From NCBI GenBank assembly GCA_023415835.1, contig JAEZJK010000099.1, positions 1-7,806 of the forward strand: 7,806 bases of DNA, read 5' to 3'. Shown here piece after piece: positions 1 to 6,331 of the stretch. The stretch comes from Bacillota bacterium (GTDB lineage: Bacteria > Bacillota > UBA4882 > UBA8346). Position 1 is the stretch's first letter, and every line of letters begins with the position of its first letter. A program made the translations under genes and the position numbers. The notes under the pieces are model-generated. The model was given only the letters and a program-made list of their open reading frames with translations. It was not told the DNA's origin and ran no database searches.

Positions 1-70
1 TTGCCGAAACAATTTCATCGACGAATAAAAACGGTTCCCGGTGCGGGATTAGTTCCTTAACCGCGTTCAT
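1..70 (-). CDS. FabZ-like hotdog (3-hydroxyacyl-ACP dehydratase family) protein, 5' end only
   Basis: Only the first 23 residues lie in the window; the gene continues beyond base 1. They begin MNAVKELIPHREPFLFVDEI. The pattern (I/L)PHRxPFLxVDxI is the N-terminal signature of the FabZ/FabA hotdog-fold dehydratases, which remove water from 3-hydroxyacyl-ACP in fatty acid elongation in the cytoplasm. The catalytic His/Glu region is outside the window, so a related hotdog protein of other specificity cannot be excluded. The ATG (70-68) is well supported: an AAGGAGG ribosome binding site lies at 86-80, 9 nt upstream, and a candidate promoter lies just before it. The family call is fairly sure and the exact enzyme is not. 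Confidence 0.7.
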   Translation of the reverse strand, partial: MNAVKELIPHREPFLFVDEIVSA

Positions 71-102
71 CTAATCTATCCTCCTTGGTTAAACTGAAAT
101 TT

Positions 103-132
103 ATTTTAGCCGCTAACCCCAAACCGCTTCAA
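103..132 (-). promoter_or_regulatory. Candidate SigA promoter of the FabZ-like gene
   Basis: Read on the minus strand, TTGAAG (132-127) and TAAAAT (108-103) are separated by 18 nt. This puts the start of transcription near 96 and gives a leader of about 25 nt containing the AAGGAGG site. The -35 matches consensus at only 4 of 6 positions. Confidence 0.4.
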
Positions 133-137
133 CTCAC

Positions 138-257
138 TTATCGCATAAGTCTTCTCCACCGCCAGCGTAATCCAGGAATGGCATCCTGTTCCTGTTGACA
201 ATCGTCACATTTCGATTCTCTGGATACGATAAAAACCTTCAAGTACGTTGACTCCAT
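138..257 (-). pseudogene. Decayed N-terminus of a CxxC (zinc-ribbon-like) protein
   Basis: An ATG at 257-255 opens a 39-codon frame beginning MESTYLKVFIVSRESKCDDC and ending at TAA 140-138. After the CxxC the frame turns into Arg/Trp-rich text that looks shifted. The next frame reads CHSWITLAVEK and the third reads GGEDLCDK, so one original protein seems to be spread over three frames. A hydrophobic start, CxxC, a WI-x-L strand and a later LC pair recall the short Cys4 N-terminal module of DUF2293-type proteins, but this is from memory and weak. No good ribosome binding site precedes the ATG, and nothing long follows, because the promoter of the FabZ-like gene comes next. Best read as a broken, truncated gene. 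The surer part is that it is coding-like and frame-shifted; the family is a guess. Confidence 0.35.
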
Positions 258-294
258 TGTCTGCACCACGCTTTTTCACTTTCCCCTTTTCTCT

Positions 295-915
295 TTACAA
301 TTTTAGATCTCCTCTTTCCCCAAAGATCTCAACCGCATCCACCCGCAAATCCCCTTCAAAAATTCCGACACTCACCGTATCATGCCGGTCGTAAACCGCC
401 GGCTTGGCGTATTTACCGTCTTCTTGAAGGGTAAAAACCATGATCGTCCGGTCCAAAGGTTGGACCAGCCAATACTCTTTAACACCAACTCTTTCATATA
501 GATCTAACTTAATCTTCAAATCTTTCGCCGCGGTATGGGGAGATAGGATCTCGACCACCAGATCGGGGACGCCTAGACAACCTCGCTGATCCAACTTGGA
601 ATGGTCGCAGACTATCGTCAAATCCGGTTGGACTACCGTGCGAATCATTTCTCCCGGTTCATCCCCTTAGGGCAGCCGGACATCAAAAGGAGCCAAAAAC
701 ACCTTGCAGGGCTTATTCTTCAAGTAAGCAGCAAACTGAAGGTGCAATTCCCCCAATATTTCCTGGTGTTTCCGGGAAGGCGCGGGAGTTATATCGTAAG
801 GAATCCCGTCAATCAGTTCCCAGCGCTGGTCTTCGGGCCATTTTTCATAGTCGCCGTATGTAAAAGTTTCTTTGGACGCCGCGCAAGGATTGGTTTCCCT
901 AACTTTAAAACTCAC
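295..915 (-). pseudogene. Uma2-family (DUF820) PD-(D/E)XK nuclease gene with an in-frame stop
   Basis: The frame from GTG 915 to TAA 297-295 encodes a 206-residue Uma2 protein, a usual length for the family, but codon 83 (669-667) is TAA. The first part holds the family's FTYGDYEKWPED start, the ELIDG strand and the APSRKHQEILGEL helix, and stops at DVRLP. The frame resumes with GDEPGEMIRTVVQPDLTIVC, then VPDLVVEILSP and GVKEYWLVQP, the core of the PD-(D/E)XK fold. Uma2 proteins are predicted restriction-endonuclease-like nucleases of unknown role, often in many copies per genome. GTG 915 is chosen because GGAGG (928-924) lies 8 nt before it; the TTG at 930 falls inside that site. The break is a single codon with no frame change, so it could be a recent mutation, a sequencing error or readthrough. 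Reinitiation at ATG 648 would lack a well-spaced ribosome binding site. Confidence 0.8.
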
Positions 916-940
916 CGTTACCACCTCCAAAGCTAAACTT

Positions 941-1008
941 GTTAAAATAAAATTCTGTATCTTCCTTCCAATTCCTCCACTTTATCAAAAACAGGGACTA
1001 TCTTTTTT
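941..1008 (-). repeat. Dispersed repeat, copy A, just upstream of the Uma2 gene
   Basis: This stretch matches 5551-5618 at about 56 of 68 positions by eye, with no gaps. The shared core includes, on the plus strand, CTGTATCTTCCTTCC and CAAAAACA. Both copies lie upstream of a minus-strand gene, and weaker similarity continues from the repeat into the Uma2 ribosome binding region. It has no ORF of its own. Confidence 0.6.
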
Positions 1009-1196
1009 ACATCCCAGACTTTTTTCTCTTCCATGGCATAAGCAAAACTCCCTTTTCAAAGCTTTTTGCCTTTGATTATATCTCATGGTGTTACCTTGTC
1101 TTGAGTACGATATTTTTCCTCCCGCAGAGAGTGGTTAACGAACAAGACTTTAATGTTCCTCTAAAACCGGAGGAAAATTCCAAGGACTGAATTTAA
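1009..1196. other. Intergenic stretch, no gene recognised
   Basis: Between the Uma2 upstream repeat and the nitroreductase promoter I see no convincing coding sequence on either strand. The only structure is a small inverted repeat, TTCCTC (1156-1161) and GAGGAA (1170-1175) with an 8-nt loop. It has no U tract after it, so it is not a clear terminator. Confidence 0.4.
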
Positions 1197-1223
1197 TTGA
1201 CACTTTTTTATAACCATTCCGAT

Positions 1224-1252
1224 TTGCCATATACTCTATTAAACGGTAAAAT
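1224..1252 (+). promoter_or_regulatory. SigA promoter of the nitroreductase gene
   Basis: TTGCCA (1224-1229) and TAAAAT (1247-1252) are separated by exactly 17 nt. Transcription would start near 1259, leaving a leader of about 29 nt with the AAAGAGGTGA ribosome binding site at 1273-1282. Confidence 0.6.
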
Positions 1253-1287
1253 AATAACTTACTAACCGACCGAAAGAGGTGACCCTA

Positions 1288-1926
1288 ATGTACACCTTTC
1301 TTGACCTAGCCCTATCCCGTCGCAGTATCCGCAAATTTGAGGATAAAGAAATCCCCGATCGAGACCTGGTGTATTTCATCCAGGCCGCAGTCAGCGCTCC
1401 CAGCGGGTGCAACAGCCAATGTTGGAGATTTATCGCCATCCGCGATCGGGAGATCATTACCAAAATTGAAACTGCAGTCATTGAAAAAACCGAAGCTATC
1501 CTCGCCGCCAAACGCAATGAATTATCTGAGGAGTACTTAACTGCCAAACGTAAAATGGTCAGTTTTTTCGCCAAAGCACCCTTATGTATCGCCGTGTTTA
1601 TGACCAAGGCCAAATTCTACGATCCGGTATTAATTTCCGCCTTAAAGGATCAAGGGTATGATGAAGAAGGCATTATTAAGCTCTATGCCAATTATGATTT
1701 ATTATCGATCGGGGCCGCCATCCAAAATATGCTTTTGAGTATCCATGAAAAAGGGTATGGAGCATGCTGGATGAGTGAACCGGCCATTGCCGGAGAGGAA
1801 ATCAACCAGATTTTAGGCGTTCCGTCGGAACAACGGTTTATCAGCCTGATTCCCATCGGTTACCCTGCCTATACCCCGCAGACTAAAAAAATGGAAGATT
1901 TGGGCGAAGTCTTTTCCATAGTTTAA
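1288..1926 (+). CDS. Nitroreductase-family FMN oxidoreductase
   Basis: A 212-residue protein of normal length for the nitroreductase fold. These are cytoplasmic homodimeric flavoproteins that use NAD(P)H to reduce nitro, quinone or similar substrates; the substrate here cannot be read. The N-terminal SRRSIRKF (residues 10-17) is the classic FMN-phosphate-binding start. SAPSGCNSQCWRF (36-48) takes the place of the usual PSAxNxQPWxF loop, with Cys where Pro is normal. SIGAAIQNMLLSIHEKGYG (140-158) is the conserved helix, and LGVPSEQRF with PIGYP (176-193) is the C-terminal signature. ATG 1288 is chosen: AAAGAGGTGA (1273-1282) sits just before it, whereas a GTG at 1279 lies inside that site. The gene has its own promoter and terminator and runs opposite to its neighbours, so it is probably monocistronic. 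A ferredoxin-less nitroreductase of unknown substrate is the safest wording. Confidence 0.9.
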   Translation: MYTFLDLALSRRSIRKFEDKEIPDRDLVYFIQAAVSAPSGCNSQCWRFIAIRDREIITKIETAVIEKTEAILAAKRNELSEEYLTAKRKMVSFFAKAPLCIAVFMTKAKFYDPVLISALKDQGYDEEGIIKLYANYDLLSIGAAIQNMLLSIHEKGYGACWMSEPAIAGEEINQILGVPSEQRFISLIPIGYPAYTPQTKKMEDLGEVFSIV

Positions 1927-1949
1927 TTTGCCCGGTTTTTACCTGGCTA

Positions 1950-1980
1950 AAAAAATACAACCTTTCGGTTGTCTTTTTTT
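1950..1980 (+). terminator. Intrinsic terminator after the nitroreductase, probably bidirectional
   Basis: ACAACC (1957-1962), loop TTTC, GGTTGT (1967-1972), then C and seven T's. A run of A's just before the stem gives the same structure on the minus strand, so it can also end transcription of the convergent DUF3024 gene whose stop lies at 2057. Confidence 0.85.
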
Positions 1981-2056
1981 ACTTTGATTTTAAGCCATAC
2001 TCAGCAATTGGGCTCTAGAAACTCACCCTAACTGAGGAGAACGGGCGTGTGGCGTA

Positions 2057-2401
2057 TCACCCCCAAAAAATACCGGTCGGATCTTGATTCACCTCTTTCA
2101 ACAAAACATCAAAATCAGCATTAGGCGCCAAAACATCATATAAATGCCAGCGGTTATTTCGATCCGCCCAATAAAGCGTCCATTCATTTCGTTCCCCGTC
2201 ATATCGAAACTGGGCCACCGTTATTTGCACCCATTCCTCAGGTTTGCGAAATGCCGGCCTTTCCTCAAAAAGAGTCACCGTATCGCCGCGAAACTTATAA
2301 GTTAACCGAAGTTCGTTTCGGTATTGCTTTGGCACCCTCTGATCGCAAAACTGATCCAACCTAACTTTAACAAGCTCTTTGGTAAATGCCGGAAGCGCCA
2401 T
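2057..2401 (-). CDS. DUF3024-family protein
   Basis: A 114-residue protein matching DUF3024 along its whole length as I remember the family. It has an N-terminal LPAFTKELVKVRLDQFCDQR helix, then RLTYKFRGDTVTLFEERP, VAQFRYDGERNEWTLYWADR and a C-terminal DPTGIFWG. The motif R-P-x-(F/W)-x-x-P-x-x-W followed by AQFRY and WTLYW is the family hallmark. The function of the family is unknown; it is a small soluble protein with no signal peptide or membrane segment, found in varied bacteria, often near accessory genes. ATG 2401 has GAGGAA (2412-2407) 5 nt upstream. It lies 105 bp downstream of the Fic gene on the same strand, in an AT-rich gap with two TTGACT hexamers but no well-spaced -10, so it may be cotranscribed with fic or have its own weak promoter. 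Confidence 0.85.
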   Translation of the reverse strand: MALPAFTKELVKVRLDQFCDQRVPKQYRNELRLTYKFRGDTVTLFEERPAFRKPEEWVQITVAQFRYDGERNEWTLYWADRNNRWHLYDVLAPNADFDVLLKEVNQDPTGIFWG

Positions 2402-2506
2402 TTAAATTCCTCATTTCTTAATAGTTTTTTTAAGTCAATTTTTAATAGTCAAAACAAATAAATGAATATGGTTGGTTATAGATATTGAGGTTTTCCCAAG
2501 TCTTAA

Positions 2507-3439
2507 TCAAAATAAACTCAACCATAAATCGAGACTGGTCTCGACACACTTTGCCACCAGTTCAACAAATTTACCGTAATCGCCGGTGATATGCGCCAAG
2601 TCGAGCGCATCGTAGTACTCCGGCCGCATTTCAGCTTCAATAATCGCCGGTGGAAAGCCGCATTTCATAAGTTCGAAGTTGAGCAAGAGTCTTGCCGTCC
2701 GGCCGTTGCCGTCTCCAAAGGGATGAATCTTAACAAACTCGCCGTGAAGTAAGGCCGCTCCCTCGATCGGGTGCAATTTTGGCCACTGTTCGTTGTATTC
2801 CGCCACCATTCGTTCCATATGCTCTTTAATCAAAAAATGCTCTGGCGGTCGGTGCTTCGCTCCACTGATAATCACGTTCTCATGGCGATATGCTCCTGCA
2901 TTTTCATCATCGATCTTCTTTAAAACCAAACGATGGAGATCTTTGATGTTTCTTTCGGAAAGAGGTTCATTACTATGTACCATCTCTTCAAGTAAGAGAA
3001 TCGCGTCCTTATGATTGATCACTTCCAAGTGCTCACGGATGGACTTACCGCCGATAGTAACCCCTTCAAGCACTACCTTGGTTTCCGAAAGCGTCAGCAT
3101 ATTACCCTCGATAGCATTTGAGTTATAGGTCCATTCTACCAGCATATTTTCGCGTAAAGATTTCAACGTATGTTTTGGTAATGGCCGATGCTGATCAAGC
3201 TGATTTTTCTTGCGATCGATCACTTCGAAACTTATAGTTTTAAACCTCACTTCCAGTTCTCGGTTTAACTTATGTCTGGTTGTCCGGGCATCAATCGGCT
3301 TATCTAACGTCTCAGGGATTGACCAAATCCAGCCCATCCGAAAAGCGCCCTCGATGCGGCCTTCATTGCATAGAGTTCGAACCCGGCGCTCCGATATTTC
3401 CCACTTTCGGGACGCTTCTTTTACGGTCATGTATTTCAT
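2507..3439 (-). CDS. Fic-family AMP transferase with N-terminal HTH domain
   Basis: A 310-residue protein. Residues 3-50 look like an excisionase/MerR-type helix-turn-helix (MTVKEASRKWEISERRVRTL with a W-I-W-S-I-P wing). Residues about 95-300 are the Fic fold. The active-site motif HPFGDGNGR (239-247) is complete, so AMP (or other NMP) transfer to a target hydroxyl is plausible. S107-x-x-x-E111-G112 in YNSNAIEGN is the inhibitory (S/T)xxxE(G/N) motif placed N-terminal to the core (class II), in which the Glu blocks ATP until relieved; AGAYRHENVIISG (181-193) fits the target-docking flap. Such proteins often modify themselves or a partner; no separate antitoxin is seen, as expected when the inhibitor is built in. 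ATG 3439 has only a weak GAGG 14 nt upstream, and an in-frame ATG at 3430 is possible. The promoter contains a palindrome, which suggests autoregulation through the HTH. Confidence 0.92.
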   Translation of the reverse strand: MKYMTVKEASRKWEISERRVRTLCNEGRIEGAFRMGWIWSIPETLDKPIDARTTRHKLNRELEVRFKTISFEVIDRKKNQLDQHRPLPKHTLKSLRENMLVEWTYNSNAIEGNMLTLSETKVVLEGVTIGGKSIREHLEVINHKDAILLLEEMVHSNEPLSERNIKDLHRLVLKKIDDENAGAYRHENVIISGAKHRPPEHFLIKEHMERMVAEYNEQWPKLHPIEGAALLHGEFVKIHPFGDGNGRTARLLLNFELMKCGFPPAIIEAEMRPEYYDALDLAHITGDYGKFVELVAKCVETSLDLWLSLF

Positions 3440-3476
3440 AAGTTTTTAGCTATCCTCATTGACTAACAGTTAATTT

Positions 3477-3505
3477 ATTATACTCCGAACTCGGAATAAT
3501 AACAA
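3477..3505 (-). promoter_or_regulatory. SigA promoter of the Fic gene with an operator-like palindrome in the spacer
   Basis: On the minus strand, TTGTTA (3505-3500) and a perfect TATAAT (3482-3477) are 17 nt apart. Most of the spacer is an inverted repeat, TCCGA-GT-TCGGA (3495-3484), where a bound repressor would exclude RNA polymerase. Transcription would start near 3470, about 30 nt before the ATG. Confidence 0.7.
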
Positions 3506-3539
3506 ATGCCATGTTACTTAATCCAAAGAATTCTTCCCG

Positions 3540-3554
3540 CCGATTCGGTAATAA
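3540..3554. promoter_or_regulatory. Second operator-like site upstream of the Fic promoter
   Basis: CCGATTCGG followed by TAATAA (3540-3554) resembles CCGAACTCGG followed by AATAATAA in the promoter spacer, with one base less in the centre. The two centres are about 55 bp apart, close to five helical turns. It could be an upstream site for the same regulator, or chance. Confidence 0.3.
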
Positions 3555-3725
3555 CCTTCGCAAGTCAATGCTTTTTCACACCCAGTATTTCCAACCCGGA
3601 CTTATGGAAAAAATCACAAAACCATATTTCGGAACAAAGAATACTTTTAGCAGTATCTCAATAGCACAAAATGAAGCGTAAGCTATATTAAGCCCTCCTA
3701 AAAAAAGTTAAGAAGGTGAAATAAC

Positions 3726-3842
3726 ATGTCCCATCATCATAAATGTGAACGCGGTCCTTGTGGCATTTTCGACGGTGGATGTTTGTGTATTATTATTATC
3801 GCAGTTATTTTCTTCTGTTGCTGCAATCGTAGAATCTGTTAA
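3726..3842 (+). CDS. Tiny Cys-rich single-pass membrane peptide (38 residues)
   Basis: The frame starts MSHHHKCERGPCGIF at ATG 3726 and ends at TAA 3840-3842. AAGGTGA (3713-3719) lies 6 nt before the start, a strong site. The His-rich head is followed by a Cys/Gly stretch (C7, C12, C19, C21), then a hydrophobic segment IIIIAVIFF (22-30), a CCC cluster (31-33) and a basic NRRIC tail, which suggests one short membrane span with the basic end inside. It has 8 Cys in 38 residues. Small Gly/Cys-rich membrane peptides of this kind occur in endospore formers, some of them made during sporulation (the YjcZ-like group is the nearest I can name), but I do not recognise this as a member. Upstream I see no clear SigA or sporulation promoter. 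A strong terminator follows 47 bp later, so it is probably transcribed alone. Confidence 0.75.
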   Translation: MSHHHKCERGPCGIFDGGCLCIIIIAVIFFCCCNRRIC

Positions 3843-3889
3843 CTATATGCAATGAGAACTAATCCTAGAGACCATATGATTCAAAAACA

Positions 3890-3920
3890 AAAAGGGTGTT
3901 CGTTTTACGGGCACCCTTTT
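3890..3920 (+). terminator. Strong intrinsic terminator shared by convergent genes
   Basis: AAAAGGGTG (3890-3898) pairs with CACCCTTTT (3912-3920), and the stem extends inward by TTCG/CGGG with wobble pairs around a short TTTTA loop. A-rich sequence before the stem gives a T-rich tail on the minus strand, so the hairpin can also stop transcripts from the aminopeptidase gene ending at 4008. Confidence 0.8.
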
Positions 3921-4007
3921 CAGTTAGAATTCTACTTTCTAACGGCATTTCTTTCACTATCCCCACGCCTTTTCTCAAACTTCACTCTTCCCTCTTCAAA
4001 CTTTATT

Positions 4008-5441
4008 TTACTCTCCCCAACTATAAAAAACCCGGTTTGCTTTATAGTTATGATAAATATCGATCTTACTGGTTACTTCATAAGGTGAATGCATCGCCAA
4101 CATCGGAATCCCGCAGTCCACCACTTCCATCCCGAGATTTGCCAGATATTTAGCGATCGTTCCTCCCCCTCCCTGATCCACCTTGCCAATCTCGCCGGTC
4201 TGCCAGACGATACCATGGTCATTGAAGAGCTTTCTTAAATAGGCCAAATACTCGGGGTTAGCGTCGCTCGCTCCGGACTTGCCTCTGGAGCCGGTGTATT
4301 TCTGAAGCACGATTCCTTTTCCTAGATATGAGGCGTTTCGTTTATCCTGGACTCCTTCAAAATTTGGGTCGACCCCGGAATTTACATCAGCCGAAAGCAT
4401 CTTTGAAAGGGATAAGCAGTTGCGTAATACCAAATCCTGATAATTATCCCCCGCACTGTAGGCGCAAAGGGTTGCTAGAAAGTTTTCAAAAAAGCTGGAT
4501 TGGGCTCCGGTGTTACCCACACTGCCGATCTCTTCCTTATCGGTCAACAGGCAAATCGCCGTTCGGTTTACCTCCTCTAAGTCAAGGAGCGCCCGCAAAG
4601 CGCAAAAGGAACAGACTCTGTCATCCTGGCCGTAGGCTCCGACCAATCCCCGGTCTAAACCGATGTCCTTCGCTTTAAAAGCCGGGACGATTTCAAGTTC
4701 GGCAGAGACGAAATCTTCCTCAACAATACCGTATTTTTCATTCAATAGTCTGATAATATTTAACTTTACCTTCTCCCCCGCCTTTTCGTCCTGATAAGGA
4801 ATGGAACCGATGAGCAAATTCAATCCCTCACCGGTGATCCCTTCGCTCATCTTCTTCTCCATCTGATCGTGGGCCAGGTGGGGCAGTAAATCGGTAATGG
4901 TGAAGGTAAAATCATCCGTTTCATCCCCCATGGCAATTCTGATTGTTTCCCCGTTTTGTTTGATGATGACCCCATGAAGGGCTAACGGAATCGTAACCCA
5001 CTGATATTTTTTGATACCGCCGTAATAGTGGGTTTTCAACAGCGCCAAACCGGTATCTTCGTATACGGGATTCTGTTTCAGATCAATGCGCGGCGAATCA
5101 AGATGAGCGCCGATTACATTTACTCCTTCCGCAAGGCTTTTACTGCCGATAACAGCTAAAATAACGGACTTGTGGCGGTTGACGGCGTATACTTTCATGC
5201 CCGGTTGCAACTGCTGCTGGGAACGAATCACTTCTTCCAACGGAAGATAACCGGCTTCTTTGGCTTTGATTTCAGCTTCCGCCACGAACTCCCTTTCGGT
5301 CTTGGCCTTATTTAAAAAATCCTTGTACTCCTCTGCAAAAGAAAAAGCAGCTTCTTTCTCCTCCGGTCCTGTCTGATCCCAGGCGTTTTTAGGGTTATAC
5401 ATTAACCTATCTTGAAGCAACTGGCCTTCGGTTTTATCCAT
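4008..5441 (-). CDS. M18-family zinc aminopeptidase (aminopeptidase 1)
   Basis: A 477-residue protein, full length for bacterial M18 peptidases. These cytoplasmic dinuclear zinc enzymes form large tetrahedral dodecamers and remove N-terminal residues from peptides. The metal ligands are all in place: H113 in GAHLDSPR, the bridging Asp in GAYGQDDRV (D273/D274), the catalytic and binding Glu pair in DKEEIGS (E303/E304), D352 in LSADVNSG, and H451 in AMHSPYE near the C-terminus. Residues about 115-260 form the family's inserted dimerisation domain. ATG 5441 has AGGAG 10 nt upstream. The gene is alone on its strand between a 334-bp gap and the shared terminator at 3890-3920, so it is probably monocistronic. 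No clear promoter was found in the gap; the nearest -10-like GATAAT lacks a good -35. Confidence 0.93.
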   Translation of the reverse strand: MDKTEGQLLQDRLMYNPKNAWDQTGPEEKEAAFSFAEEYKDFLNKAKTEREFVAEAEIKAKEAGYLPLEEVIRSQQQLQPGMKVYAVNRHKSVILAVIGSKSLAEGVNVIGAHLDSPRIDLKQNPVYEDTGLALLKTHYYGGIKKYQWVTIPLALHGVIIKQNGETIRIAMGDETDDFTFTITDLLPHLAHDQMEKKMSEGITGEGLNLLIGSIPYQDEKAGEKVKLNIIRLLNEKYGIVEEDFVSAELEIVPAFKAKDIGLDRGLVGAYGQDDRVCSFCALRALLDLEEVNRTAICLLTDKEEIGSVGNTGAQSSFFENFLATLCAYSAGDNYQDLVLRNCLSLSKMLSADVNSGVDPNFEGVQDKRNASYLGKGIVLQKYTGSRGKSGASDANPEYLAYLRKLFNDHGIVWQTGEIGKVDQGGGGTIAKYLANLGMEVVDCGIPMLAMHSPYEVTSKIDIYHNYKANRVFYSWGE

Positions 5442-5470
5442 GCTTAAATCACTCCTAATATTTTGAGTTC

Positions 5471-5494
5471 GGCCGTAAATCGCCGGTTTGGTAT
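5471..5494 (-). pseudogene. Scrap resembling Uma2 coding sequence
   Basis: These 24 bases match 387-410, inside the Uma2 gene, at 19 positions, and all five differences are transitions. In the Uma2 frame the scrap reads TKPAIYGR against AKPAVYDR. It lies between the aminopeptidase gene and the second copy of the Uma2 upstream repeat, in the order expected for an internally deleted Uma2 gene. It is short, so the call is tentative. Confidence 0.3.
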
Positions 5495-5550
5495 GATTTC
5501 TAATTATCCATCAACCAAAAACAAATAATCCGGCATCCACGTTTAAATTT

Positions 5551-5618
5551 GTAAAAGTTAATTTCTGTATCTTCCTTCCTTTTCCTCCAATTTACCAAAA
5601 ACAAGGATTATCTTTTCC
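5551..5618 (-). repeat. Dispersed repeat, copy B
   Basis: This is the partner of 941-1008 (about 82% identical by eye). Weaker similarity continues toward 5524, matching the region that holds the ribosome binding site of the Uma2 gene in copy A. The rest of the 5442-5775 gap contains no gene I can support. Confidence 0.6.
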
Positions 5619-5775
5619 CCGTGTCTTCAAAAAAATTACAACCATTGAACATAACCCTTTATAATAGCCTTCTATCTAACCTCATTTTCCCTTTTAGACA
5701 CAAGTAAATCCTGGATACTCCCTCCGATCCGAGGAGAGCTAGGAATCTTCACTCGCATACCACTCCATCATGCCT

Positions 5776-6282
5776 TTATAAGTCTAAAATTATCACTATT
5801 ACTTGCCCTTCCCTAATCATAGTTTTGGTTTTAACCACTTCGTTATCAACCAAAATCTTGCCTTCCCTTATGTATTTTTCAATTTGACTACGGCTGGTCC
5901 CCTCCATATAACGGGCCAGCAGTTTATCCAATCTCCAATCGCCCTCAATTTTCTTGATGAATATTTCTATTTCAGTAAATCCCATCCGGGAACAGTCCTT
6001 GGTAATAATTTTATCAACAACACTCGCGGTATTGACGGTTCGGCAATCGGACTCCTGTTTTGGATCATAGTGTTTTGCGTGATATGTTTTGAGCAATCGG
6101 TTCCAAGTATGCTCCTTTTCGCATTTATAGATCGCATACTCGTAAATCATTTTACCATTTGCATTCTTTCTTCTTTTTAACGAGTCCGTAAAATTTACCT
6201 TTCTGCCACAGCCATGGCAATAACGGTTCATAGAACCATCAACTTGAGAACTAATCTCCCAAGTAATTAATAAACGTTGCAT
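5776..6282 (-). CDS. Zinc-ribbon plus S4 RNA-binding domain protein
   Basis: A 168-residue protein from ATG 6282. The N-terminal part has CHGC (C22, C25) and YKCEKEHTW (C54, H58), a likely zinc-binding ribbon, with the text RRKNANGKMIYEYAIYKC between. The C-terminal part is an S4 domain (about 117-164: WRLDKLLARYMEGTSRSQIEKYI then GK-ILVDN-E-V and EGQVIVI), the small RNA-binding fold of ribosomal protein S4, pseudouridine synthases and heat-shock protein Hsp15. A cytoplasmic role on rRNA, tRNA or stalled ribosomes is an inference. The frame is open to an ATG at 6348, but that start would lie inside a terminator hairpin and its T tract and add a Phe/Leu-rich run. ATG 6282 follows AAGGGTGA (6295-6288) with 5 nt between. 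A long structured leader with a terminator lies upstream. Confidence 0.8.
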   Translation of the reverse strand: MQRLLITWEISSQVDGSMNRYCHGCGRKVNFTDSLKRRKNANGKMIYEYAIYKCEKEHTWNRLLKTYHAKHYDPKQESDCRTVNTASVVDKIITKDCSRMGFTEIEIFIKKIEGDWRLDKLLARYMEGTSRSQIEKYIREGKILVDNEVVKTKTMIREGQVIVIILDL

Positions 6283-6331
6283 CTCCTTCACCCTTTCATT
6301 TAAGTAAAGGAACGCAATAATGAATAGAAAT

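Noticed and set aside
601..936. Plus-strand frame of 111 codons over the Uma2 gene
   Set aside because: It is the complement of the Uma2 coding sequence, with no ribosome binding site and no recognisable domain.
1239..1613. Minus-strand frame of 124 codons over the nitroreductase gene
   Set aside because: Antisense to a clear nitroreductase and covering its promoter; no family features.
5636..5665. Plus-strand promoter TTACAA-18-TATAAT
   Set aside because: No plus-strand gene or recognisable RNA follows it, and the sequence is AT-rich enough for a chance match.
5716..5740. CTCCCTC/GAGGAG hairpin as terminator of the S4 gene
   Set aside because: A stem is present but no U tract follows on either strand.
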